A stretch of DNA of 64,000 nt. It comes from Williamsia sp. GTDB lineage: Bacteria > Actinomycetota > Actinomycetes > Mycobacteriales > Mycobacteriaceae. The stretch covers positions 64,862-128,861 of the forward strand of contig NZ_JAEMTF010000001.1 of assembly GCF_016462415.1 (NCBI RefSeq). Reading direction: 5' to 3'. This document shows positions 33,495 through 43,973 of this stretch, one piece after another (within the stretch, counting starts at the first letter, position 1; every line of letters begins with the position of its first letter). Below the pieces are notes generated by a model. That model worked only from the letters and a program-made list of their open reading frames with translations. It made no database searches and was not told the origin of the DNA. The position numbers and the translations under genes were made by a program.

Positions 33495-35159
33495 GTGGAC
33501 GCAGATGTGATCGTGGTCGGTGCCGGTCTGGCGGGGCTGGTGGCCACCGCGGAGTTGGCCGACGCCGGAAAACGCGTGCTCCTGCTTGATCAGGAGCCGG
33601 CCGCGAACCTGGGTGGCCAGGCGTTCTGGTCGCTCGGCGGACTGTTCATGATCGACACCCCCGAGCAGCGGCGGATGGGCATCAAGGATTCACCCGAACT
33701 CGCCTGGCAGGACTGGCTCGGCAGCGCCACCTTCGATCGCGGTGTCGACGACCCGTCCGGCGAGGACTACTGGGGCCACAGGTGGGCCGAGGCCTACGTG
33801 CACTTCGCCGCCGGCGAGAAGCGCTCGTGGCTGCATGCCCAGGGCGTGCGATGGGTCCCGATCGTCGGATGGGCCGAGCGCGGCGGCTACCTCGCCGAGG
33901 GCCATGGCAACTCGGTTCCGCGCTTCCATCTCACGTGGGGGACCGGGCCGGGTGTGGTGGCCCCGTTCGAACGGCGGGTCCGCGAGGCGGCCGACCGCGG
34001 GCTCGTGACGTTCGCCTTCCGCCATCGCGTGGACGAGCTCGTCGTGTCCGACGGCGTGGTGACCGGTGTCCGCGGCGCGGTGCTCGAGCCCAGCGATGCC
34101 GTCCGCGGGAGCAAGAGCTCACGGGTGGTCACCGCGGAGTTCGACCTGTCTGCGTCGGCCGTGCTCGTGACGGCCGGCGGGATCGGCGCCAATCACGATC
34201 TGGTCAGGGCGAACTGGCCCGAGCGCCTTGGCACGCCTCCGGCCTCGATGATCTCCGGCGTGCCCGAACACGTCGACGGCCGCATGCTGGGGATCAGTGC
34301 CACAGCCGGTGCCCGGCTGGTCAATCGGGACCGGATGTGGCACTACACGGAGGGCATCAAGAACTGGGACCCGATCTGGGCGAACCACGGTATCCGCATC
34401 ATCCCGGGACCGTCATCGATGTGGTTCGACGCACGCGGGCAACGGTTTCCGGTGCCCAACTTCCCCGGCTTCGACACACTGGGCACGCTGAAAGCCATCC
34501 AGGACAGCGGCTTCGACCACTCGTGGTTCGTCCTGACGCAGAAAATCGTGGAGAAGGAGTTCGCGTTGTCGGGATCGGAACAGAATCCCGACATCACCGG
34601 CAAGGACCTCAAGCTGGTCCTGAGTCGGGTGTTGCCCGGCGCCAGCGGACCCGTCGAGGCGTTCAAGGAACACGGCGAGGACTTCGTCGTCGCCGACACC
34701 CTGCCCGAACTCGTCGACGGCATGAACCGGATCGTCGGGAGCGACCTGATCGTGCACGACGACCTGCGACGCCAGATCGTGGCGAGAGACCGCGAGATCG
34801 ACAACCCGTTCACCAAGGACCTGCAGGTCTCCGCGATACACAACTCACGTCGGTCACGAGGAGAGCGGATCGCGCGAACCGCGGCGCCGCACAAGATCCT
34901 CGACCGCAAGGCCGGTCCGCTGATCGCGGTCCGACTCAACATCGTCACCCGGAAGACGCTCGGCGGACTCCAGACCGATCTGGCCGGTCGGGTGCAGAAC
35001 GCCGAGCTGTCCGCGGTCCCCGGCCTGTGGGCCGCCGGCGAGATCGCCGGTTTCGGTGGCGGTGGCGTGCACGGCTACCGGTCGCTCGAGGGGACCTTCC
35101 TCGGCGGGTGCCTGTTCAGTGGTCGACAGGCCGGACGGGCCCTGGCCGCGGAGGTGTGA
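33495..35159 (+). CDS. FAD-binding dehydrogenase, 3-ketosteroid-dehydrogenase/fumarate-reductase fold (Rv0785-like)
   Basis: A 554-residue flavoprotein. The FAD motif 'VIVVGAGLAGLVATAELADAG' begins at about residue 5, with 'LLLDQEPAANLGGQAFWSLGGLF' following. The C-terminal FAD loop is 'GLWAAGEIAGFGGGGVHGYRSLEGTFLGGCLFSGRQAGRA'. This layout is shared with KstD and soluble fumarate reductases, and the whole protein resembles M. tuberculosis Rv0785, whose substrate is unknown to me. GTG 33495 has a GAGGAGGAGA site. It is divergent from a PucR regulator with a palindrome in between, which suggests substrate-induced expression. Confidence 0.87.
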   Translation: MDADVIVVGAGLAGLVATAELADAGKRVLLLDQEPAANLGGQAFWSLGGLFMIDTPEQRRMGIKDSPELAWQDWLGSATFDRGVDDPSGEDYWGHRWAEAYVHFAAGEKRSWLHAQGVRWVPIVGWAERGGYLAEGHGNSVPRFHLTWGTGPGVVAPFERRVREAADRGLVTFAFRHRVDELVVSDGVVTGVRGAVLEPSDAVRGSKSSRVVTAEFDLSASAVLVTAGGIGANHDLVRANWPERLGTPPASMISGVPEHVDGRMLGISATAGARLVNRDRMWHYTEGIKNWDPIWANHGIRIIPGPSSMWFDARGQRFPVPNFPGFDTLGTLKAIQDSGFDHSWFVLTQKIVEKEFALSGSEQNPDITGKDLKLVLSRVLPGASGPVEAFKEHGEDFVVADTLPELVDGMNRIVGSDLIVHDDLRRQIVARDREIDNPFTKDLQVSAIHNSRRSRGERIARTAAPHKILDRKAGPLIAVRLNIVTRKTLGGLQTDLAGRVQNAELSAVPGLWAAGEIAGFGGGGVHGYRSLEGTFLGGCLFSGRQAGRALAAEV

Positions 35160-35160
35160 G

Positions 35161-35889
35161 TCAGGCGGCGAGGTAGCGCTCGATCCTGATCGAGTCGATC
35201 GGGTAGCCGGCGTCGACGAGCCACTCGCCCAGCATCTCGACGAACTCGTTTGCCCCGCACAGGTAGACGAGGGGACGGCTCTCCACCGGGATCACCGAGG
35301 CGAGGAACTCCTCGTGCGTGATCCGTCCCGCTGGACGGATCGAGTCCGGTGGGGCCGATCGCGTGTAGAACCAGTCGACCGGCAGCCGTCGGTGTGCGGC
35401 CAGCGCGGCGAACTCGTCGCGGTAGTAGACGTGTTCAGGAGAACGGGCCGAGTAGAGCAGCCGGAACGTCGAATCGGGCGCCGCGGTCTCCCGTAGGCGC
35501 ACCATGGCCATCAACGGTGCGATGCCGGAGCCGCCCGCCACGAGCTGGATCGGCTGGGCCGTGCCGGGTGATGTCGGGGACCACACGAAGTGCCCGCCGA
35601 TCGGCCCGGCGATCTCGACCTGTTCACCGATCTCGAGGTCGCGCACCAGGAACGGCGACACCTCGCCGTCGTCGAGCTCCTCGACGCTGACCGCGACCGT
35701 GTCGCCCTCACGGACGTCGGACAGCGAATACGAGCGCGACGCCGAATAGCCGTCGGGTGCGGTCAGTCGGATGTCGATGTGCTGACCCGCCAGCGCACCG
35801 GGAAAGCCCGGGATCGACAACCACAGTGATCGCGCGGTGGGGGTCTCCATCGTCGCCGCGGTGACCGTGGCCACCTGCCACGTCGTCAC
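35161..35889 (-). CDS. Ferredoxin-NADP reductase-fold FAD oxidoreductase
   Basis: A 242-residue FNR-type reductase without a [2Fe-2S] domain. FAD motif 'SASRSYSLSDV' (about 49-59), NAD(P) motif 'LVAGGSGIAPLMAMVR' (about 115-130) and the C-terminal 'VYLCGANEFVEMLGEWL'. It starts with GTG at 35889, 12 bp after the stop of the molybdopterin oxidoreductase gene on the same strand, so the two form an operon. It is the obvious electron partner for that enzyme. It ends one base from the convergent FAD dehydrogenase stop. Confidence 0.87.
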   Translation of the reverse strand: MTTWQVATVTAATMETPTARSLWLSIPGFPGALAGQHIDIRLTAPDGYSASRSYSLSDVREGDTVAVSVEELDDGEVSPFLVRDLEIGEQVEIAGPIGGHFVWSPTSPGTAQPIQLVAGGSGIAPLMAMVRLRETAAPDSTFRLLYSARSPEHVYYRDEFAALAAHRRLPVDWFYTRSAPPDSIRPAGRITHEEFLASVIPVESRPLVYLCGANEFVEMLGEWLVDAGYPIDSIRIERYLAA

Positions 35890-35901
35890 CGGTCGAGCGC
35901 C

Positions 35902-36501
35902 TCAGGCATAACGCTGCTCCTGCCAGGGGTCGCCGTACATGTGGTAACCGTTGGCCTCCCAGAAGCCGGGCTCGTCCTGGGTCAGCAGGTGCAGCTCGTT
36001 GACCCACTTCGCACTCTTCCAGAAGTACAGGTGCGGTACGAGAAGTCGTGCAGGCCCACCATGTTCGGGATGCAGTGGCTTGCCGTCGAAGGTGTGGGCG
36101 ATCATCGCCTTGCCGCCGACGAGATCGGCCAGCGGGACGTTCGTCGTGTAGCCGCCGTAGGCATGCGCCATCACATGGCTCACGGACGCGACGTCCGCGC
36201 CGGCGGCGTCGAGGAGGGTGTCGATCGAGACGCCTGTCCACGACGTGCCGAGCTTCGACCACCGTGTCACGCAGTGGATGTCCACCACGATCTTCTGTTG
36301 GGGCAGTGCCATGAACTCGGGCCACGTCCACCGGTGTCCCTGTCCGTCCGGTGTGGTGACGGACAACGACCACCGGTCGGTCACCACCCGCGGGGTGGCG
36401 CCGGTGGCGAGGACCGGGAAGTCGGTGGTGAGGTACTGCCCCGGGGGAAGGGTCGGTCCGTCTCGGCGTTTGCCCCGGAACCGACTGTTGATGACGCCCA
36501 T
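35902..36501 (-). CDS. Molybdopterin-dependent oxidoreductase, sulfite-oxidase-like (YedY/MsrP fold)
   Basis: A 199-residue sulfite-oxidase-fold protein. The Mo-ligand cysteine is Cys77 in 'VVDIHCVTRWSKLGTSWTGV', followed by 'HAYGGYTTNVPLADL' and 'EHGGPARLLVPHLYFWKSAKW'. There is no twin-arginine or Sec signal and no haem domain, so it appears cytoplasmic, unlike MsrP. A GATAAT box six bases before ATG 36501 and the lack of a ribosome site suggest a leaderless message. It is followed by an FNR-type reductase. Together they could form an NAD(P)H-driven reductase for an S- or N-oxide, or a sulfite-oxidase-like pair. Confidence 0.87.
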   Translation of the reverse strand: MGVINSRFRGKRRDGPTLPPGQYLTTDFPVLATGATPRVVTDRWSLSVTTPDGQGHRWTWPEFMALPQQKIVVDIHCVTRWSKLGTSWTGVSIDTLLDAAGADVASVSHVMAHAYGGYTTNVPLADLVGGKAMIAHTFDGKPLHPEHGGPARLLVPHLYFWKSAKWVNELHLLTQDEPGFWEANGYHMYGDPWQEQRYA

Positions 36502-36507
36502 GGGCAC

Positions 36508-36513
36508 ATTATC
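36508..36513 (-). promoter_or_regulatory. -10 box of leaderless molybdo-oxidoreductase operon
   Basis: GATAAT on the minus strand, six bases before ATG 36501. It is a near-consensus -10; no good -35 was seen. Confidence 0.55.
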
Positions 36514-36554
36514 GACTGTCGGCGTCCCCGACGCGCACCCGACGCGACCGTCGC

Positions 36555-36917
36555 CTATCGCCCGCGGTGGTCGAGGAGGATCTGCTGCCAGTTGCCGGGT
36601 ACGCGGTCATCCGGTCCCGGCGTGGCCTGCGCGTCCGGGTGGTGGTGTGGTGGGGCGAGTACCGGCCCGGTGAACATGTCGTCGGTCCGGTAGTCGAAGA
36701 ACCAACTCTCCCCGGGTTCGAAGCTCTGCACGATCGGATGACCGGTGCTCGTCGCGTGCGCGGTGGCGTGACCGTTGAGCGAGTCGTCGCAGCAACCGAT
36801 GTGGCCGCACAGTGCGCACCGCCGGAGATGGAACCACCAGCTACCGTCGGCCTCGCAGTCCAGACACCCGGGTCCGCTCGGGGCGATGTGTGTGTCGATG
36901 CCGTCGATGTCGGTCAT
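36555..36917 (-). CDS. UBP-type zinc-finger protein
   Basis: A 120-residue protein built almost entirely of a UBP zinc finger. Cys/His ligands are in 'CLDCEADGSWWFHLRRCALCGHIGCCDDSLNGHATAHATSTGH', then the conserved 'VQSFEPGESWFFDYRTDDMF'. In eukaryotes this fold binds ubiquitin tails. Bacterial versions are short, common in actinobacteria, and of unknown function. The start at 36917 leaves the domain intact; longer in-frame starts add unmatched sequence. It is divergent from an AraC-family regulator across 105 bp. Confidence 0.85.
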   Translation of the reverse strand: MTDIDGIDTHIAPSGPGCLDCEADGSWWFHLRRCALCGHIGCCDDSLNGHATAHATSTGHPIVQSFEPGESWFFDYRTDDMFTGPVLAPPHHHPDAQATPGPDDRVPGNWQQILLDHRGR

Positions 36918-37022
36918 GGCATCGATCGTGGCACAGGAAACCTCGTGACGAGCGGTGTACCCGACACATGCGATGTCCGAATCGTCGGGCGCCAGGCGAG
37001 ATCGCGTGGCACGATCGCGCTG

Positions 37023-37487
37023 ATGACCGGCACCCCGACAGACGACCAGCGGCTCCGCGACCTCGCGGTGCTGCGTCGGGTACGCGACCGCATTGACCGG
37101 GAGTACGCGCAACCGTTGGATGTCGAGGCCCTCGCCCGTGGGGCGTACATGTCGGCCGGTCATCTCAGCCGTGAGTTTCGGCGTGCCTACGGCGAATCGC
37201 CGTACTCGTACCTGATGACGCGTCGGATCGAGCGCGCGATGTCGTTGCTGCGCCGGGGCGACCTCTCGGCGACCGAGGTCTGCTTCGCGGTCGGATGTTC
37301 GTCGTTGGGTACCTTCAGCACCCGGTTTCGTGAACTGGTCGGTGTGCCGCCCAGCGTCTTTCGACGGGAGGCCGCAACGACCTCGTCGGCGGCGGACACG
37401 TCAGGGATCCCGGCGTGCGTGGCGAGACAGGCGACGCGACCGATCAGGAATCGAGAAGCGCGCGTGGCCGAGTCGCATCTAGCGTGA
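37023..37487 (+). CDS. AraC-family regulator
   Basis: A 154-residue protein that is mainly the AraC/XylS DNA-binding domain (two helix-turn-helix units: 'LDVEALARGAYMSAGHLSREFRRAYGESPYSYL' and 'LSATEVCFAVGCSSLGTFSTRFRELVGVPPS'). There is no ligand-binding domain before it; about 40 poorly conserved residues follow. ATG 37023 is seven bases after a CACGAT box, so it may be leaderless. It is the first gene of a run with a VOC protein (5 bp later) and a UvrA2-like ATPase, which suggests that it controls them, as MarA/SoxS-type small AraC proteins do. Confidence 0.87.
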   Translation: MTGTPTDDQRLRDLAVLRRVRDRIDREYAQPLDVEALARGAYMSAGHLSREFRRAYGESPYSYLMTRRIERAMSLLRRGDLSATEVCFAVGCSSLGTFSTRFRELVGVPPSVFRREAATTSSAADTSGIPACVARQATRPIRNREARVAESHLA

Positions 37488-37492
37488 CCGCC

Positions 37493-37903
37493 ATGACGAT
37501 CACCATTCACTCCAGCTTCCTGCCGCACACCGACGCGGACGCCTCTCTGGCGTTCTATCGCGACGTTCTCGGGTTCGAGGTCCGCAACGACGTCGGTTAC
37601 AACGAGATGCGATGGATCACCATCGGTCCGGTCGGCCAGCCCGACACCAACATCGTGTTGCACCCGCCGACCGCCGATCCCGGCATCACCGAGGACGAGG
37701 CCCGTGTCATCGGTGAGATGATGGCCAAGGGCACTTTCGGTCGGGTGCTGCTCGCCGCCCCCGACCTCGACGCGACGTTCGAACGGGTTGCCGCCGCCGG
37801 CACCGAGATCGTCCAGGAACCGACCGAACAGCCCTACGGGGTCCGCGACTGTGCGCTCCGCGATCCCGCGGGCAACCTGATCCGGATCCAGGAGCTGCGC
37901 TGA
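37493..37903 (+). CDS. VOC-family protein (glyoxalase/bleomycin-resistance type)
   Basis: A 136-residue VOC protein: 'IHSSFLPHTDADASLAFYRDVLGFEV', 'TNIVLHPPTADPG' and 'YGVRDCALRDPAGNLIRIQEL'. The first metal histidine position is His or Ser, and the final Glu is in 'IRIQELR'. Members may bind drugs such as bleomycin or catalyse glyoxalase-type reactions. The gene begins 5 bp after the AraC stop and is followed 55 bp later by a UvrA-like gene, so it forms part of a probable toxin or drug-tolerance module. Confidence 0.85.
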   Translation: MTITIHSSFLPHTDADASLAFYRDVLGFEVRNDVGYNEMRWITIGPVGQPDTNIVLHPPTADPGITEDEARVIGEMMAKGTFGRVLLAAPDLDATFERVAAAGTEIVQEPTEQPYGVRDCALRDPAGNLIRIQELR

Positions 37904-37958
37904 CCACGACCACACCCGCGCGATCTGCATCGACGACGAGACGGAGAACCCTCAGACC

Positions 37959-40343
<2,385 letters not shown>

Positions 40344-40385
40344 TCGATCGTCGTCGGGTCGACACGTGTCGTGGTTCAATCGGCT

Positions 40386-40916
40386 ATGCGTAAACCTGTG
40401 TCCCTGGTCGTGGTGACGGCGTTGACGTGCGCACTCTGGGTGTTCGTCGGCGCGGGCTCCGCGGCCGCGGCGGCGCAGCCGGCGTGGAACGGCGACTACT
40501 CGCTGAAGCGATTCGCTGCGACCAAGTACGGGTCCAGTCTGGCGGCGAGGCAGAAGGAGCCCGATTTCTCGGACGTCTACACCTTCGACACGCAGTGCGC
40601 GGGCCGGTCGGCCCTGACCTGTGTCTCCACCGTCGTCAACGGTCCCACGCCGGCCAATCCCACACTTCCGCTGCCGCCGAAGTACAAGTGGAGCGGATCC
40701 CGATGGGTACACACCTACGACTGGCAGTGGGATTGCTATCAGGGCAAGGGGGTCCCCAAGGTGTGGGCTCCCGCGCATTCGGTCGCCTACTACACCCCAC
40801 AACGAGACGGCACCTTCAAGGGCCTGTGGCGCACGGACATCAAATCCGGTCCGTGCAAGGGATCGGTCTTCTTCAGGGTGGCGGCATATCCGGCCACGGC
40901 CACTCCTGTTCGCTGA
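40386..40916 (+). CDS. Small secreted protein of unknown function
   Basis: A 176-residue predicted exported protein. Residues 1 to about 29 are a Sec signal peptide with an Ala-rich cleavage region ('GSAAAAA'). The mature part carries four cysteines ('CAGRSALTC', 'DCYQGKG', 'GPCKG') that could form two disulfides, and many aromatic residues ('TYDWQWDCYQ', 'YKWSGSRWVH'). It resembles small secreted proteins common in mycolata, but I recognise no domain. It follows the UvrA2 gene by 42 bp on the same strand, with no clear functional tie. Confidence 0.7.
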   Translation: MRKPVSLVVVTALTCALWVFVGAGSAAAAAQPAWNGDYSLKRFAATKYGSSLAARQKEPDFSDVYTFDTQCAGRSALTCVSTVVNGPTPANPTLPLPPKYKWSGSRWVHTYDWQWDCYQGKGVPKVWAPAHSVAYYTPQRDGTFKGLWRTDIKSGPCKGSVFFRVAAYPATATPVR

Positions 40917-40940
40917 ACGAACAGCGACGGGCGTGATCGC

Positions 40941-42269
40941 TCAACCGACGTCGAGATCGGCGCCCCACGTCGAGTCGGTGCGTGTTAGGGCGGGCAACCC
41001 GAGGTTCTCCCGCAGGGTCGGCCCGACGTAATCCGGCTTCACGATGCCGCGAGAACGCAGAATCGGCAGCAGGCCGTTGTCGATGAAGTCGTGCTGGCGG
41101 TCGTCGGCGAGACCGTTGAGTGACAGCACGTCGAGCACACCCGCACGGAACCGTTCCTCGACCGCGTCGGCGAGTTGTTCGGGTGTTCCCGCCACCGTCC
41201 AGTGGCCGGTGTCCTGCGCAGCGACGATCAACTCGCGCAGGGTCAGCCCCCGTCGGATGTGGTCGCTGAACACCTCGACACGGCCGCGGCGTCGGTTGAT
41301 CGAACGCACGTCGGGAATGAGGTTCTCGGGTAGCGGCGCGTCCAACGCCGCCTCGCTGAGGTCGACACCCCCGCCGAGCATGTCCGCCACCAGCACACGA
41401 CCGTGGTCGTAATCGATGGCGTCGTGTCTGTCGCGGACGGTGGCGCGGACCTCGGCCTCGGTCGCGCCGAACGTGGCGTGAAAGGAACTGAAGACCAGGG
41501 GCAGCCCGCCGGGGCGACCGAGATCAGCGGCCTGCCTTCGGATCGTCGCGGTGTAGTTCTGCGCGATCTCCATCGTGGGCAGCGAGGTGAACACCACCTC
41601 GGCGTATCGCGCGCCGAGCGCGATGCCCGCCTCGGACTGGCCGGCCTGGATCTGCACCGGGCGGCCCTGGGGGAGCGGCGGGATGTTCAACGGTCCAGCG
41701 ACGGAGAAGAATTCGCCGCGATGATCGATGGGTTGCACTTTCGTCGCGTCGAGCACTGCGTGCCCGTCGGGTCCGCGCGTGAGCGCACCGTCGCCCCAGC
41801 TGTCCCACAATGCGTTGACCACGTCGAGGGTTTCGGCGGCGCGGGCGTAGCGCCGTTCCGGCGAGGGCAGCTCGTCCGGTCCGAAGTTCTCTTCGCCGAT
41901 CGCCGAGGTCACCAGGTTCCAGGCGGCGCGTCCGTTGCTGACGTGGTCGAGGGTGCCGAACAGCCGGGCCAGATTGAACGGATGGTGGAACGTGGTGGAG
42001 ACGGTGGCGATCAGCCCGGTGTGACGGGTGACCTGGCTCAGCGCGGCGATGAAGATCAGCGGTTCCTGGGATCCGATCGCGCCCTGGGCCCCGAACGTCA
42101 ACAGGTCGGCGGCGAACAGGGCGTCGATCCGGGCGGCCTCGGCGCGTTTCGCCACCTCGACAGCGGTGTCCAGAGTGCTCCGTCGGGGATCGATCGCCAG
42201 GTCGTAGGTGCCGGGGGTCCCGCCCGCTCCGGTGATGGTCGCGAGAGTGCGCGGTGGTCGGGCAGTCAC
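40941..42269 (-). CDS. LLM-class flavin-dependent monooxygenase (NtaA/SnaA/DszA type)
   Basis: A 442-residue member of the nitrilotriacetate/pristinamycin/dibenzothiophene-sulfone monooxygenase branch. Landmarks are 'ATVSTTFHHPFNLARLFGTLDHVSNGRAAWNLVTS', 'EENFGPDELPSPERRYARAAE' and 'GRPVQIQAGQSEAGIALGARYAEVVF'. Such enzymes use FMNH2 supplied by a separate reductase to oxidise xenobiotic or organosulfur compounds. GTG 42269 is chosen because AAGGAGC precedes it and the fold starts shortly after. No flavin reductase gene is adjacent. The substrate is unknown. Confidence 0.88.
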   Translation of the reverse strand: MTARPPRTLATITGAGGTPGTYDLAIDPRRSTLDTAVEVAKRAEAARIDALFAADLLTFGAQGAIGSQEPLIFIAALSQVTRHTGLIATVSTTFHHPFNLARLFGTLDHVSNGRAAWNLVTSAIGEENFGPDELPSPERRYARAAETLDVVNALWDSWGDGALTRGPDGHAVLDATKVQPIDHRGEFFSVAGPLNIPPLPQGRPVQIQAGQSEAGIALGARYAEVVFTSLPTMEIAQNYTATIRRQAADLGRPGGLPLVFSSFHATFGATEAEVRATVRDRHDAIDYDHGRVLVADMLGGGVDLSEAALDAPLPENLIPDVRSINRRRGRVEVFSDHIRRGLTLRELIVAAQDTGHWTVAGTPEQLADAVEERFRAGVLDVLSLNGLADDRQHDFIDNGLLPILRSRGIVKPDYVGPTLRENLGLPALTRTDSTWGADLDVG

Positions 42270-42376
42270 GGTCTGAGCTCCTTCGATCGCGTCGCCGTCT
42301 GCATGTGAGCGTAAGCAGAGAAGGCTGCGGCGCAATGGGTTCGGCCCAGCGTTCGTTTAAAGTCGACGCACGCGGG

Positions 42377-42763
42377 ATGATCAACCGCGTGACCCCACAC
42401 GACGCACCCGAGAACGATGACCGCCCGCTCGGATCGGTCGACGCCCGGTTCACCCTCGCCGCCGAGCGCACCGTGTTGGCGTGGATCCGCACGTCGCTGG
42501 GACTGGTCGCTGCGGGTGTCGCCGTGCTGCACGTGATCGACCGGTTCGGCGAACCAGGGACCCGGCAGGTTCTCGGTGTCACCTTGATCGCCGTGGGTGC
42601 GCTGACCGCGGTGTTGGGCGGATGGCGATGGCGTCGGACGACCACCGCATTGCGCTCCGGGGGCGACATGCCCGGCGGTGGCGCGGTGTGGGTGGTGATC
42701 GCAGCGATCGTCGTGCTCGCGGCGGCGTTCGCGGTGGTCAGTCTCCTCGGCGACGGCGGCTGA
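42377..42763 (+). CDS. DUF202 (YidH-family) membrane protein
   Basis: A 128-residue small membrane protein. It has the DUF202 core 'RFTLAAERTVLAWIRTSLGLVAAGVAVLHV' and three hydrophobic helices (about 37-58, 66-85, 98-121). The function of the family is unknown. ATG 42377 or GTG 42389 could start the protein. It is divergent from the LLM monooxygenase and convergent with the following esterase (4 bp apart). Confidence 0.8.
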   Translation: MINRVTPHDAPENDDRPLGSVDARFTLAAERTVLAWIRTSLGLVAAGVAVLHVIDRFGEPGTRQVLGVTLIAVGALTAVLGGWRWRRTTTALRSGGDMPGGGAVWVVIAAIVVLAAAFAVVSLLGDGG

Positions 42764-42767
42764 GCGG

Positions 42768-43883
42768 TCAGTGCGTCGGCGCGGCCTCGGGGTCGGAGCT
42801 GACGTGCCTGCGCGAGAGTTCACGCAGCGCGCGGAACACCCGCTTGGACGACTCCGCCCACGGCATCAGGATCGGGAACACGTGGAACATGCCGCGTTCC
42901 TCCATCGCGTAGACGGTCACCCCCGCGGTCTTCAGGGCATCGACGAACTGGCGGATGCCGTCGCGGAACATCTCGTCCTCGCCCCAGCAGACGAACGTCG
43001 GTGGGAACCATTCCGGATGCGGTTTCGCGTAGATGGCCGAGACGCGCTCGTCGTTGGGCTGTACGCCCTGCAGATAGGGGCTGACCGGCACGTTCCAGGG
43101 CAGGATGTCGTGCTGCGCGTTGGTGGTGATCGAGGGATGGTTGAGGTCGAGGTCGACCTCGGGCGAGAACAGCATCACCGCCGCCGGCCGGGGCATGTCG
43201 TGGTCGTGCAGGTAGGACACCAGCGAGGTGGCCAGTCCGCCGCCGCCGGAATCGCCGGCCACCACGAGATGATCGGCATCGATCCCGCGCTCGAGCAGTC
43301 CTTCGTAGACGTCGGCCGCGTCGTGCACACCGGCCGGGAACGGGAACTCCGGGGCCATCCGGTAGTCGGCGATGAAGATCTCGTAGCCGGTGATCCGCAC
43401 CAGCGACGCGGCGAACGCGGTGTACATGATCGGTGAGGTGCCGATGTACCCGCCGCCGTGCAGGTACAGCACGGTGGCCGCGATCGTCTCCTTCTCGTCG
43501 GGGTCGTCGACGAACTCGTCGGAGCTGGCCTTCGCGCGACACCACAGCCCCTCGACGCCGCCGATGGTGTCCTTCGTGAGTTCGACGCCGTCGACGAGTC
43601 CGATGAACGGCGGCATGACCACCCGGCAGATGTCGTCGAGGATCTTCTCCATCGAGCGGAACTCCTCGATGGGCAGACCCATCGAATAGCCCATGAACGA
43701 CCGGATGGCCTGGCGGGTGACGGACTGTCCGATGTTGTCGAGCAGACCGCTCGGTCCCTGCCACGGGCGACGGAACGGCACTCGCGCGAGACCGTTGAGC
43801 ATGCTCTCGGCCAGTCCGACCATTGCCAGGGCCGTCAGGGGTGCGGATGCGGTCTCCACCTCGGGACGATCAGCCATAACCAT
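42768..43883 (-). CDS. Alpha/beta hydrolase, hormone-sensitive-lipase type
   Basis: A 371-residue esterase/lipase. The oxyanion motif is 'LYLHGGGYIGTS', the nucleophile Ser is in 'VVAGDSGGGGLATSL', the Asp is in 'CWGEDEMFRDG' and the His is in 'GMFHVFPILMPW'. The first 110 residues form a cap-like helical segment. A TAGGAT box lies six bases before ATG 43883, which favours that start as leaderless; ATG 43877 with a GAGG site seven bases before is the alternative. It is divergent from the TIGR01976 gene. The natural ester substrate is unknown. Confidence 0.86.
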   Translation of the reverse strand: MVMADRPEVETASAPLTALAMVGLAESMLNGLARVPFRRPWQGPSGLLDNIGQSVTRQAIRSFMGYSMGLPIEEFRSMEKILDDICRVVMPPFIGLVDGVELTKDTIGGVEGLWCRAKASSDEFVDDPDEKETIAATVLYLHGGGYIGTSPIMYTAFAASLVRITGYEIFIADYRMAPEFPFPAGVHDAADVYEGLLERGIDADHLVVAGDSGGGGLATSLVSYLHDHDMPRPAAVMLFSPEVDLDLNHPSITTNAQHDILPWNVPVSPYLQGVQPNDERVSAIYAKPHPEWFPPTFVCWGEDEMFRDGIRQFVDALKTAGVTVYAMEERGMFHVFPILMPWAESSKRVFRALRELSRRHVSSDPEAAPTH

Positions 43884-43889
43884 GCCTCG

Positions 43890-43895
43890 ATCCTA
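43890..43895 (-). promoter_or_regulatory. Possible -10 box of esterase gene
   Basis: TAGGAT on the minus strand, six bases before ATG 43883; it would give a leaderless message. Confidence 0.35.
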
Positions 43896-43973
43896 GGTGC
43901 CGTCGACGGCCCGGTCGGCCCGGCGACCACCCCACCGGAGTCGAGCCGCTCGCTGCACGTGTGACCATGGTTC

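Noticed and set aside
37480..37492. Leaderless promoter (TAGCGT) for the VOC gene after the AraC gene
   Set aside because: The box lies over the last codons of the AraC gene and the 5-bp gap suggests simple co-transcription, so the match is probably chance.
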